From: Bryobacterales bacterium
GTDB lineage: Bacteria > Acidobacteriota > Terriglobia > Bryobacterales > Bryobacteraceae
Direction: 5' to 3'
NCBI GenBank assembly: GCA_003164075.1
Contig: PLRZ01000475.1
Coordinates: 1,703 to 10,422 of the forward strand
Length of the DNA: 8,720 nucleotides
Below are positions 1 through 7,020 of this stretch, piece by piece. The translations under genes and the position numbers were made by a program. The notes under the pieces are model-generated. The model saw only the letters and a list, made by a program, of their open reading frames with translations. It was not told where the DNA came from and made no database searches. Positions within the stretch are counted from its first letter, which is position 1; each line of letters starts with the position of its first letter.

Positions 1-177
1 AGGCAGAAACTGCGGGGCGACATCAGGAGTTCTGAACTTGGACAGCGCCGCTGGAATCCGCGAAAACCGGCGATGCTATCCCGGCCCGTCTGACGAATTC
101 GGAACCCGCTACACCCCGGCAGCCAGGAGCCAAAAGCTATTCGCCAAAAGCTGTTATCCTTGCGACAGCGCCCCCCC
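1..177. other. Upstream non-coding stretch before the helicase gene
   Basis: No convincing gene lies here; the one short open frame has an implausible composition. The stretch contains a direct repeat of the 10-mer GCCAAAAGCT at 129-138 and 143-152 (14-bp period), followed by TGTTATCCT at 152-160, which resembles an extended -10 element, and a run of seven C residues at 171-177 directly against the helicase ATG. I see no terminator or end of an upstream gene, so the preceding gene must lie to the left of the window. Confidence 0.5.
152..160 (+). promoter_or_regulatory. Possible extended -10 promoter element for the helicase gene
   Basis: TGTTATCCT fits the extended -10 pattern TGn-TATnnT. 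No good -35 hexamer is visible about 17 bp upstream; only the repeated GCCAAAAGCT 10-mers lie there. Transcription would start around 166-168 and give a very short leader before ATG 178, consistent with the absence of a Shine-Dalgarno sequence. This is a weak call from pattern alone. Confidence 0.22.
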
Positions 178-2517
178 ATGGACCTCTCGCTCGGATTTCC
201 GGAATTCTCCCAGGAACTGGCGATAGCCACGAAACCCTCGCTCGAAGCCGTGGTCTCGCGCTTCCGAGCGATCCATAAAGAGCCCGATTCTCCGGTTCGC
301 GCCATTCACCACCAGCCTGCCACTGAAGGATCGTTTGCCGACATCCCGGCGGGTGTGGACCCGCGGCTGCGGATGGCTCTGGAAAAGCGCGGCATCGCCC
401 GCCTCTACACCCATCAGGCGGACGCCTTCGAGCAGACGGCGGCTGGCCGCAACACCGTCGTGGTCACGCCTACCGCCAGCGGGAAGACGCTGTGCTACAA
501 CCTCCCGGTACTGAATCTGCTGCTGGGCGACGACGGCGCGCGCGCCATGTACGTGTTCCCCACCAAGGCGCTGGCCGAGGACCAGTTGCACGAATTTCAG
601 GCGGCCGTGGAAGCCATGGGGTCGGACATTCGGGCCTTCACCTACGATGGCGACACCCCGCAAGACGCCCGCAAGGCCATCCGCCAGAAGGCCAACGTGG
701 TGCTGACCAATCCGGATATGCTGCACAGCGGCATCCTGCCGCACCACACCAAATGGGCCCGCTACTTCGAGAACCTGCGGTACATCGTCATCGACGAACT
801 GCACTACTACCGGGGCGTATACGGCAGCCACTTCGCCAACCTGCTGCGGCGCCTGCGGAGGATTTGCGAGTTTTACAATTCCAAGCCGCAATTCATCTGC
901 TGCTCGGCCACCATAGCCAACCCGCGGGAGCTGGCCGAAGCGCTCACCGGCGAAAAATTCGAGGTGGTGGAGCGCAATGGCGCGCCGCGCGGGGAGAAGT
1001 TCTTCATCTTCTACAATCCGCCGGTGGTCAACCGGCAGTTGGGCATCCGGCGGAGCTACATCGGCGAGTCGCGGCGCATCGCCCTGGAGTTCATCGAGCG
1101 CAACCTGCAGACCCTGGTCTTCGCCAACAGCCGCCTCGCCACCGAAGTCCTGATCACGTACCTGAAAGATGCCTGCGATCGCGGCCCGAGCCCCAAAGAG
1201 ACCGTGCGCGGCTATCGTGGCGGCTACCTGCCCCGTGAGCGCCGCGAGATCGAGCGGCGGCTGCGCGATGGCGAAATCCGCGCCGTGGTGGCCACCAATG
1301 CGCTCGAATTGGGGATCGATATCGGCTCGCTCGATGCCGTGGTGATGGCCGGATATCCGGGGACCATCGCGTCGAGCTGGCAGCGCGCGGGCCGCGCCGG
1401 GCGGCGCCAGGGGACCTCGGCGGCGGTGCTGGTGGCTTCCAGCGCGCCCCTCGATCAATATATTGTCGAGCATCCCGATTTCTTTTTCGGGCAATCTCCC
1501 GAGCACGCGTATATCAATCCCGAAAACCTGGAAATTCTCATGGCGCATCTCAAATGCGCGGCTTTTGAATTGCCGCTGCGGGATGGCGAACTCTTCGGTC
1601 GGCACGACGTCGGCGAAATCTGCAAGTTTCTGGGAGAGAGCGGATTTCTGCACCACTCCGCGGGCGCCTGGCACTGGACCCAGGACAGCTATCCGGCCGA
1701 CGCCACCAGTCTGCGGTCGGTGGCCAGCGACAATTTTGTGGTGGTGGATATCACAAACGAAGCCAACGTGATTGCCGAGGTTTCGTTTTCCACCGCCCTG
1801 ACCACGCTTCACGAGAAGGCCATCTACCTTCACGAAGCCCGCCAGTACCACGTGGAGCGCTTCGAGTACGACGAGCGCAAGGCTTACGTGAAGCGCGTGG
1901 ATTGCGACTACTATACCGATGCCATCGACTACACCCAAGTGAAAGTACTGGAGGAATTCGAAGGCGAAGCGCTGGCCGGCGCTAAGCGGCTGCACGGCGA
2001 TGTGCGCGTGAATCGCCAGATTGTGGGCTTCAAAAAGATCAAGTTCTACACCATGGAAAACGTGGGGGCGGGGAAGCTCTCCATGCCCGAGCAGGAGATG
2101 CACACCACTTCCTTCTGGCTGCACTTCCCGGCGGCTTTCCTGGCGCAATTCGCGGAGTACACGCCCACCGAGAAACAGAGCGGCATCGGCGGACTGGGCA
2201 ACGCCCTGCGGACGGTGGCCGCGCTGCTGCTGATGTGCGATCCGCGCGATCTGGGCGTGGCGCTGAGCGAAGAGACCGGGGGCGGGCAGACCACCTTCGA
2301 GCCCAATCTCTATCTCTACGACATGTATCCCGGCGGGGTGGGCCAAAGCGCGCCGCTGTATCGCCTGGCGCCGCGGCTCTTGCGGCAGACCTCGGAGTTG
2401 ATCGCGGCATGCGGTTGCGAGGCCGGCTGCCCCTCGTGCGTGGGTCCGACGGGTGAAGTGGGGGAGCGCGGGAAAGAGGTGGCGGGGAAAATATTGCGGG
2501 CGCTCCTGCTAGAATGA
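178..2517 (+). CDS. DEAD/DEAH-box helicase of the YprA/MrfA type with C-terminal zinc-cysteine (DUF1998) region
   Basis: ATP-dependent superfamily 2 helicase, 779 residues from ATG 178. Visible motifs: Walker A TASGKT (Lys ~103), Walker B as DELH (206-209), motif III SAT (243-245), and in the second RecA domain an ATNALELGIDIG segment and motif VI QRAGRAGRR (402-410). The C-terminal part matches the DUF1998 region, ending in four cysteines C745, C747, C751 and C754 (CxCx3CxxC), a likely metal site. In Bacillus subtilis the relative MrfA acts with the exonuclease MrfB in repair of mitomycin C damage; a DNA repair role here is inferred from family only, and no MrfB-like gene is adjacent. An in-frame TTG at 160 would add six residues, but I prefer the ATG; neither start has a clear Shine-Dalgarno. 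The stop TGA overlaps the ATG of the next small gene. Confidence 0.93.
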   Translation: MDLSLGFPEFSQELAIATKPSLEAVVSRFRAIHKEPDSPVRAIHHQPATEGSFADIPAGVDPRLRMALEKRGIARLYTHQADAFEQTAAGRNTVVVTPTASGKTLCYNLPVLNLLLGDDGARAMYVFPTKALAEDQLHEFQAAVEAMGSDIRAFTYDGDTPQDARKAIRQKANVVLTNPDMLHSGILPHHTKWARYFENLRYIVIDELHYYRGVYGSHFANLLRRLRRICEFYNSKPQFICCSATIANPRELAEALTGEKFEVVERNGAPRGEKFFIFYNPPVVNRQLGIRRSYIGESRRIALEFIERNLQTLVFANSRLATEVLITYLKDACDRGPSPKETVRGYRGGYLPRERREIERRLRDGEIRAVVATNALELGIDIGSLDAVVMAGYPGTIASSWQRAGRAGRRQGTSAAVLVASSAPLDQYIVEHPDFFFGQSPEHAYINPENLEILMAHLKCAAFELPLRDGELFGRHDVGEICKFLGESGFLHHSAGAWHWTQDSYPADATSLRSVASDNFVVVDITNEANVIAEVSFSTALTTLHEKAIYLHEARQYHVERFEYDERKAYVKRVDCDYYTDAIDYTQVKVLEEFEGEALAGAKRLHGDVRVNRQIVGFKKIKFYTMENVGAGKLSMPEQEMHTTSFWLHFPAAFLAQFAEYTPTEKQSGIGGLGNALRTVAALLLMCDPRDLGVALSEETGGGQTTFEPNLYLYDMYPGGVGQSAPLYRLAPRLLRQTSELIAACGCEAGCPSCVGPTGEVGERGKEVAGKILRALLLE

Positions 2518-2711
2518 AAAAAGAGGTATACGCCGTGAGGAAGGAATTGGCCGCGGATCCCAAAGAGTCATCGCTGAAGCCGGAAGCTGGCCAAGCGCAC
2601 GGAAACGGGAAGCCGGCCGCTGTCCGCTATGCCACCGGCGAGCAATTCAAGAACGCCCACAGGAAGACACGCGCATTGCATGCCGGCCTGTTTCGCCGTT
2701 TGGCTGAATAG
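2514..2711 (+). CDS. Small antitoxin candidate paired with the Doc-like gene
   Basis: A 65-residue, highly charged, Lys/Arg-rich protein with no membrane segment. It lies directly upstream of a Doc-family gene, the usual antitoxin-then-toxin order. Its C-terminus (HAGLFRRLAE) is a short amphipathic segment of the kind Phd-like antitoxins use to plug the Doc/Fic active site; that role is inferred, and I do not recognise a DNA-binding domain at the N-terminus. Start choice is open. ATG 2514 overlaps the helicase stop (ATGA), suggesting translational coupling. GTG 2535, in the same frame, has a much better Shine-Dalgarno (AGAGG at 2522-2526, 8 nt spacing) and would give a 58-residue protein. The stop is 26 nt before the start of the toxin candidate. 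Confidence 0.62.
   Translation: MKKEVYAVRKELAADPKESSLKPEAGQAHGNGKPAAVRYATGEQFKNAHRKTRALHAGLFRRLAE
2522..2526 (+). promoter_or_regulatory. Ribosome binding site favouring the internal GTG start of the antitoxin candidate
   Basis: AGAGG, within an A-rich run, lies 8 nt before GTG 2535. It is the only good Shine-Dalgarno near this gene and competes with the ATGA overlap at 2514 as the sign of the true start. Confidence 0.45.
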
Positions 2712-2737
2712 CCTCATTTCAAATCGGCGGTTTCCCT

Positions 2738-3115
2738 TTGGAATACGAGCCGGTCTTTCTCACCCGGGACCAAGTCGACACGATTCATCGAGATCAGATT
2801 GAAGCGTGGGGCGGTTTGCATGGTATTCGCAGCGAAGACGCGCTGGAATCGGCCATAGCTCAACCGATGAACGTATACTTTTACGGCGACGGCGACCTCT
2901 ACGAAATTGCCGCCGCCTATGCGTTCCATATCGCCGAGAGCCAAGCCAACTTCGACGGCAACAAACGGACGGCGGTCGAAGCCGCGCTCGATTTCCTGGA
3001 GATCAATGGCATCGATACCAGCCCCCTGCCTGAGCTGTCAACCTACGAAGCAATGATAACAGGCGGAGCCCAGCTACGCTATCTCGTCTTTAACTGCTCC
3101 GGCAACACCGCATAG
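2738..3115 (+). CDS. Death-on-curing (Doc/Fic-fold) family toxin
   Basis: A 125-residue single-domain protein, about the length of phage P1 Doc (126). The Fic-type signature is NFDGNKRTAV (residues 71-80), with Asp73, Asn75, Lys76 and Arg77 in place. P1 Doc is a kinase that phosphorylates EF-Tu and stops translation; most other Fic proteins AMPylate targets. In the motif HxFxDxNKR the position of the catalytic His is Gln69 here and the Phe position is Asn71. From memory, Gln-containing forms do occur in this family, so this may be a natural subfamily, but activity cannot be assumed. The start is TTG 2738: the frame is closed upstream by TGA 2705-2707 and there is no other usual start codon before it, and the first internal Met (residue 44) is too far in. 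GGCGG at 2726-2730 is a weak ribosome site. Its 3' end overlaps the convergent gene by 37 nt. Confidence 0.85.
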   Translation: MEYEPVFLTRDQVDTIHRDQIEAWGGLHGIRSEDALESAIAQPMNVYFYGDGDLYEIAAAYAFHIAESQANFDGNKRTAVEAALDFLEINGIDTSPLPELSTYEAMITGGAQLRYLVFNCSGNTA

Positions 3116-3828
3116 CCCTCCGGCGGGGGGAACAACGAGAGCAGCAGTTCCAGGCGGCGCCGCAGGTACCGGCTGGGCATCTGGCGCGGACCGGTTTCCA
3201 CGTCGATATCGCAGCAGGTGCCGTGCAAATACAGCGTGAGCGTGTCCTCGAAAGCCTGCCGGGCGTACTCGCGGAAGAGCTTGGTCTCTTTACGTACGTT
3301 GGTCTGGCGGCGCTGCAGCGCCTGTTTCAGATGCCAGCTCCGCTCGTCCACTTCGCCGTGGACATCGGCGCTCAACTCCTCGCGGATGGTGCGGAAAAAG
3401 CGCTCCTGCACCTCCTGCGGCCAGCGCTCCGCCACCAACGCCGAAAGCGCGCTGTAAAGCTGGTAGTGGTAGTCGGCCACTTCTATGTCTTTGATGCCCA
3501 GCACCAGCACCACCATGTCGCCCAAGTCCCGGCGCACGTAAGCCAGATAGCGGGCCTCGGGGGGGCGTTCGAAAGTGACCGAGTCGCCGCCCTTGCCGTT
3601 GCCTTTTTCCAGATAGGGCGCCAGAATCAGGCCGGTCTGCGGCAGGGCCGCCACGATCGCCGGCGAAATGGCCGTGATCGGGTCGTTGAGGTACTGCCGC
3701 AAGTCCTCTTCCGCTACCGGCACGGTGGAAAAATAGGAGAACTTACTGGTGAGAGGAATCATCTCGCCGCGAAAACGCGCAGCGAGTTCTTCCACCGTCA
3801 ACCTGGCGCGATCTGTGTCTGTGGACAT
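3079..3828 (-). CDS. Conserved-looking soluble protein of unknown function
   Basis: A 249-residue protein that I do not recognise. It has no signal peptide and no membrane segment, so it is probably cytoplasmic. Its composition is that of a real protein: acidic and basic residues are balanced and the overlapping opposite-strand frames look like antisense shadows. The middle has a hydrophobic stretch (GDMVVLVLGIKDIEVADYHY) followed by a long helical, Arg/Glu-rich region with coiled-coil tendency. Near the C-terminus is HGTCCDIDVETG (from about residue 202) with adjacent Cys205 and Cys206, then an Arg-rich, Leu-rich helix and PPPEGY. His plus Cys-Cys could be a metal or redox site, but that is a guess. 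It starts at ATG 3828, 45 nt from the divergent lpxB start, and ends at TAG 3081-3079 inside the doc gene on the other strand. Confidence 0.75.
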   Translation of the reverse strand: MSTDTDRARLTVEELAARFRGEMIPLTSKFSYFSTVPVAEEDLRQYLNDPITAISPAIVAALPQTGLILAPYLEKGNGKGGDSVTFERPPEARYLAYVRRDLGDMVVLVLGIKDIEVADYHYQLYSALSALVAERWPQEVQERFFRTIREELSADVHGEVDERSWHLKQALQRRQTNVRKETKLFREYARQAFEDTLTLYLHGTCCDIDVETGPRQMPSRYLRRRLELLLSLFPPPEGYAVLPEQLKTR

Positions 3829-3873
3829 CCCCGTGGTTCGATTGTATCAGGCGTCACGCTAAACTCTTATTAG
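3829..3873. promoter_or_regulatory. Short divergent intergenic region between the unknown gene and lpxB
   Basis: These 45 bp separate two divergently oriented starts, so promoters for both genes must lie here or inside the opposite gene. I see no convincing -35/-10 pair on either strand and no clear Shine-Dalgarno before the lpxB ATG (the bases before it are CTCTTATTAG). The region's regulatory nature is inferred from gene orientation only. Confidence 0.35.
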
Positions 3874-5004
3874 ATGCCGCGAAAAATCCTGGTGTCGGCG
3901 GGGGAAGCGTCGGGCGATCTATACGCCGCCCTGGTGGTGGACGAACTGCGCCGTTCCCGGCCCGAGACCGAGTTTTTCGGCTGCACCGGTCCGCGCCTCC
4001 GGGCCGCCGGCGTCCGTACCGTGGTCGACGCGGCCAGCCTGGCGGTGGTGGGGTTGCTGGAGGTAGTGGAGCATATCCCCCGGATCTACGGGGAGTATCG
4101 GAAGTTGCTCCGGGCGGCTGAAAATGAGCGGCCCGACCTGGCGATTCTCACGGATTCGCCGGATTTTCACCTGCGGGTGGCCCGGCAACTGCACCGCCAA
4201 GGCATACCGGTGGTTTACCTGGTGGCGCCCCAGGCTTGGGCATGGCGTAAAGGCCGCTTGCGCCAGATGCGCCGAACCCTGCGGCACTTGTTGTGCATCT
4301 TTCCTTTTGAAGAAGCATTCTTCCGGGGGGAAGGTGTTCCGGCCACCTATATCGGCCATCCACTGGCCGGGCTGGTGGCGCCGGCGCTCACGCGCGACGA
4401 ATTTTTTAAGAAACATAGATTGGCCGGCAGCCGTCCATTGGTGGTGATGCTCCCCGGCAGCCGGCGGGGCGAGGCCGCGCGTCATCTGCCTGCGCTGGCC
4501 GACGCCGCGGACCGGCTGTATCGCGAGCATGCAGTGAATTTAGTCCTACCGGCCTCGGTGACGACCGGGGCCGGCTTTTTTCGGGAACGTCTGGGGGAGT
4601 CGCCCATTCGGGTGATTGAAGGCGAAAGTTGGGATGCCATGGCCCACGCCGATCTGGCGCTGGCCGCCAGCGGGACAGTCACCGTGGAAGCCGCGCTGCT
4701 GGGAACGCCCATGGTGACGTTTTATAAAGTGGCGCCGCTGAGCTGGATTGCGGGGAAGTTTCTGGTGAACGTGCCATTTTATTCGATGGTGAACCTCATC
4801 GCCGGGCGGGCGGTAGTGCCGGAACTCATGCAGGGGCGGATGAGTGGAGAGTCGCTGGCGCGGGAAGCCCATCGCCTGCTGAGCGATTCCGCGGCGCGCC
4901 GGGAAATGAAGGCCGGATTGGCGGCCGTGAAAGAGAAATTGGCCCAATCGGGACTGTCCGCGCCACGCCGCGCGGCGGGTCTGATCGAAGATATTCTGGC
5001 CTGA
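3874..5004 (+). CDS. lpxB: Lipid-A-disaccharide synthase
   Basis: Glycosyltransferase family 19 enzyme that joins UDP-2,3-diacylglucosamine and lipid X to form lipid A disaccharide 1-phosphate at the cytoplasmic membrane; its presence indicates an LPS outer membrane. The 376 residues match the usual length. Family motifs in order: GEASGD (10-15), TDSPDFH (93-99, the family's SPDFN-like site), APQAWAWRKGR (118-128), IFPFEE (142-147), GHPL (161-164), LPGSRRGE (193-200) and ASGTVTVEAALLGTPMVTFYK-type donor-site region (265-285). The other lpx genes are not adjacent, so it is an orphan with respect to the lpxD-fabZ-lpxA cluster of proteobacteria. The stop lies at the seam of a 20-bp tandem duplication (4981-5020) that appears to have shortened the C-terminus; the catalytic body is intact. 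The M1-like gene follows 30 nt downstream on the same strand, probably in one transcript. Confidence 0.97.
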   Translation: MPRKILVSAGEASGDLYAALVVDELRRSRPETEFFGCTGPRLRAAGVRTVVDAASLAVVGLLEVVEHIPRIYGEYRKLLRAAENERPDLAILTDSPDFHLRVARQLHRQGIPVVYLVAPQAWAWRKGRLRQMRRTLRHLLCIFPFEEAFFRGEGVPATYIGHPLAGLVAPALTRDEFFKKHRLAGSRPLVVMLPGSRRGEAARHLPALADAADRLYREHAVNLVLPASVTTGAGFFRERLGESPIRVIEGESWDAMAHADLALAASGTVTVEAALLGTPMVTFYKVAPLSWIAGKFLVNVPFYSMVNLIAGRAVVPELMQGRMSGESLAREAHRLLSDSAARREMKAGLAAVKEKLAQSGLSAPRRAAGLIEDILA

Positions 5005-5020
5005 TCGAAGATATTTTGGA
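4981..5020 (+). repeat. 20-bp tandem duplication across the lpxB stop codon
   Basis: Copy 1 (4981-5000) CTGATCGAAGATATTCTGGC and copy 2 (5001-5020) CTGATCGAAGATATTTTGGA are adjacent and differ at two positions. Copy 1 encodes the last LpxB residues; the TGA stop at 5002-5004 arises inside copy 2 because 20 is not a multiple of three. The end of copy 2 contributes to the ribosome site of the next gene. Confidence 0.95.
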
Positions 5021-5024
5021 AGGA
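5018..5024 (+). promoter_or_regulatory. Ribosome binding site that selects ATG 5035
   Basis: GGAAGGA ends 10 nt before ATG 5035 but only 4 nt before the in-frame TTG at 5029. The spacing favours the ATG as the start of the M1-like gene. Its first bases belong to the second copy of the duplicated 20-mer. Confidence 0.7.
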
Positions 5025-5034
5025 CAAATTGCAC

Positions 5035-7020
5035 ATGCATCGTGATTTCCGCACTCTCGCGGCCTCGCCGGTACTGGCGGGCCTGCTGCTGTTCGCGCCG
5101 GCCGCGCCCGCCCAGGAGCGCCGCACCAATCGCATCGACGTGGAACAATACACCATCGACGCGGAAGTCACGCCTGCCAATTCCACCCTGGCAGTCAAAG
5201 CCGCCATCCGATTTTCGCCCGTGGACGACAACATTAATTCGGCCATTTTCGAGCTGAACAATGCGCTCAACGTGGCGCGCGTGGTGGACGACCAGGGGAA
5301 GGCTATCCCTACTTCGCGCAATCCGCAGGATTCCACCATCCGGCTCACCTTCGACCGTCCTCTGCCCAAAGGCACGCCGGTCACCATCACCTTCGAGTAC
5401 GACGGCCGGCTGACGGGCAACGAGGAATCGCCCGTGTATGGCATTAAGTTTGCCGCCATCCACCCCGATTTCGCCTACCTGATGTATCCCGCGCGCTGGT
5501 TCCCGGTGAGCGGCTATACCACCGACCGTTTTGCCGCTGAAATGCACATCGACGTGCCGGCGGGCTACACCGCTTTGGGCACCGGCATGGACACTCACCA
5601 GACGGCCGGCGGCAAGAATATTTTCAATTTCAAATTCTCGCACGCGTCTTTTCCGGGCAGCATCGCGGTGGTGAAGGACCAGCCGGCAAAGGTGCAGGCC
5701 GAAGGCGTCACCACGTCGCTCTACCTCCGCGGGCCGGAGGCCGCCATGGCGCAGCAGTGCGGCGAGAAAGTCGGCCAGATGATGTCTCACTTCACGGGCC
5801 TTTTCGGCATTCCGCCGTACGCCAACCTTACGGTGGTGGAGACCGAAGCCGGCGCGCCCAACGGCTATGCCGCCCCCGGCCTGCTGTTTCTTTCCCCCCA
5901 CGCCATCGGTCCTGAGCTCAATCTGAAGGTGTTAGCCAACCAGGTGTCGCGCCAATGGTGGGATGGCCTGGTCTCGCCCACCACGCGAAACCATTTGTGG
6001 ATCACCAACGGATTGGCAGCCTATTCGGAACTCTTGTGGACCGAGCATGACAGCGGCCCCGGCGCCATGAACTCGGCGCTCAAGGACGTGATGGTGGATT
6101 CGCTCACCGTGGATACCATTCCCATCATCCAATCCTCGCGGCTGGAGGATTACTCGCCGGAACTGTGGGCCCTCACCGGCGCCAAGGGCGCCACCGTGCT
6201 GAGCATGTTGCGCAACCTGCTGGGCGACGAGAAATTCTTTGAGACGCTCAAGACTTTTGCCCAGGACAATGGCTGGAAGCCCGCAAATACCGACGATTTC
6301 CAGAAAGTAGCGGAAACCGTTTCCAAGAAAGAACTGGGATATTTCTTTACCGAATGGATCGAATCGAGCGGCGCTCCGCAATTCAATCTGGAATATACGG
6401 TCTTCCGCGAACAGCAAAAGGGATTCCGCGTGATGGGCAAAATCACGCAAAATCTGGATACTTTCCGCATGCCGGTGGAATTGCGCATCGAGACCGAAGG
6501 AAACCCGGAGCAGGCGAAGGTGACCGTGGAGGGCACCTCGTCGGAATTCACCGTCGATACCTTCGGCAAGCCGAAAAGCGTGATGATCGACCCCGGTAGC
6601 ATGGTGCTGCACTACGAGCCCAATATCCGCGTGGCGGTGGCCATCCGTAAGGGCGAGCAGTTTGCGGAACTGAGTGAATTCGGAGACGCCCTCAAGGAAT
6701 ACGCCAGAGCCCTGGAGACCAACCGGACCAGCTCCCTGGCGCATTACCGGATGGCCGAAGTCTATTTTCTGCAACAGACCTGGCAATCGGCCATCAACGA
6801 ATTCCGCGAGGCCCTCAACGGCGATCTGGAGCCCAAATGGACCGAAGTCTGGTCCCACATCAACATGGGAAAGATCTACGACATCAGCGGTTCACGCGAC
6901 CGCGCGGTGAACGAATACAATCTGGCCATTCGCACCAAAGACGATACCCAGGGCGCCCAGGCGGAAGCCGCCAAACTACTCAAGACGGCGTACGAAAAAC
7001 CGAAACGGACCGAACAATAG
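5035..7020 (+). CDS. Exported M1-peptidase-like protein with substituted active site and C-terminal TPRs
   Basis: 661 residues from ATG 5035. Residues 1-26 form a signal peptide (hydrophobic core around VLAGLLLFAPAAPA, cleavage likely after A26), so the protein is exported to the periplasm or outer envelope. A beta-rich N-terminal domain is followed by a region that aligns by eye with the M1 gluzincin catalytic domain. However, HExxH is NQVSR (302-306), the third zinc ligand NEG is TNG (N325, at the exact 18-residue spacing), GxMEN is GAPNG (273-277), and the catalytic Tyr before the KG motif is G382. The fold-supporting WW and the end of the catalytic domain (LLGDEKFFETL, FFTEWIESSGAPQF) remain. 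About residues 538-655 look like three TPR-type helical repeats (EYARALETN, INEFREALNG, AVNEYNLAIRT). I infer a non-catalytic scaffold or binding protein; annotation pipelines would probably call it an M1 aminopeptidase. Likely cotranscribed with lpxB. Confidence 0.88.
   Translation: MHRDFRTLAASPVLAGLLLFAPAAPAQERRTNRIDVEQYTIDAEVTPANSTLAVKAAIRFSPVDDNINSAIFELNNALNVARVVDDQGKAIPTSRNPQDSTIRLTFDRPLPKGTPVTITFEYDGRLTGNEESPVYGIKFAAIHPDFAYLMYPARWFPVSGYTTDRFAAEMHIDVPAGYTALGTGMDTHQTAGGKNIFNFKFSHASFPGSIAVVKDQPAKVQAEGVTTSLYLRGPEAAMAQQCGEKVGQMMSHFTGLFGIPPYANLTVVETEAGAPNGYAAPGLLFLSPHAIGPELNLKVLANQVSRQWWDGLVSPTTRNHLWITNGLAAYSELLWTEHDSGPGAMNSALKDVMVDSLTVDTIPIIQSSRLEDYSPELWALTGAKGATVLSMLRNLLGDEKFFETLKTFAQDNGWKPANTDDFQKVAETVSKKELGYFFTEWIESSGAPQFNLEYTVFREQQKGFRVMGKITQNLDTFRMPVELRIETEGNPEQAKVTVEGTSSEFTVDTFGKPKSVMIDPGSMVLHYEPNIRVAVAIRKGEQFAELSEFGDALKEYARALETNRTSSLAHYRMAEVYFLQQTWQSAINEFREALNGDLEPKWTEVWSHINMGKIYDISGSRDRAVNEYNLAIRTKDDTQGAQAEAAKLLKTAYEKPKRTEQ

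Noticed and set aside
171..177. Phase-variable C tract controlling the helicase
   Set aside because: Seven C residues directly before the ATG are short for slippage control and lie outside the preferred reading frame start.
154..2346. Very long open frame (730 codons) on the minus strand opposite the helicase
   Set aside because: Its translation is rich in His, Gly, Gln and Arg with no recognisable motif, as expected from the antisense of a high-GC gene. The plus strand carries a full set of helicase motifs.
3223..3873. Open frame of 216 codons on the plus strand, ending just before lpxB
   Set aside because: It is antisense to the better-composed 249-residue gene, has His/Gln/Arg-rich runs and shows no motif.
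4546..5901. Open frame of 451 codons on the minus strand across lpxB and the M1-like gene
   Set aside because: It spans two well-supported plus-strand genes and their junction, and its Arg/His/Gly-rich composition is typical of an antisense shadow.
5932..6858. Open frame of 308 codons on the minus strand inside the M1-like gene
   Set aside because: Shadow of the M1-like coding sequence; no signal or domain is visible and its composition is antisense-like.
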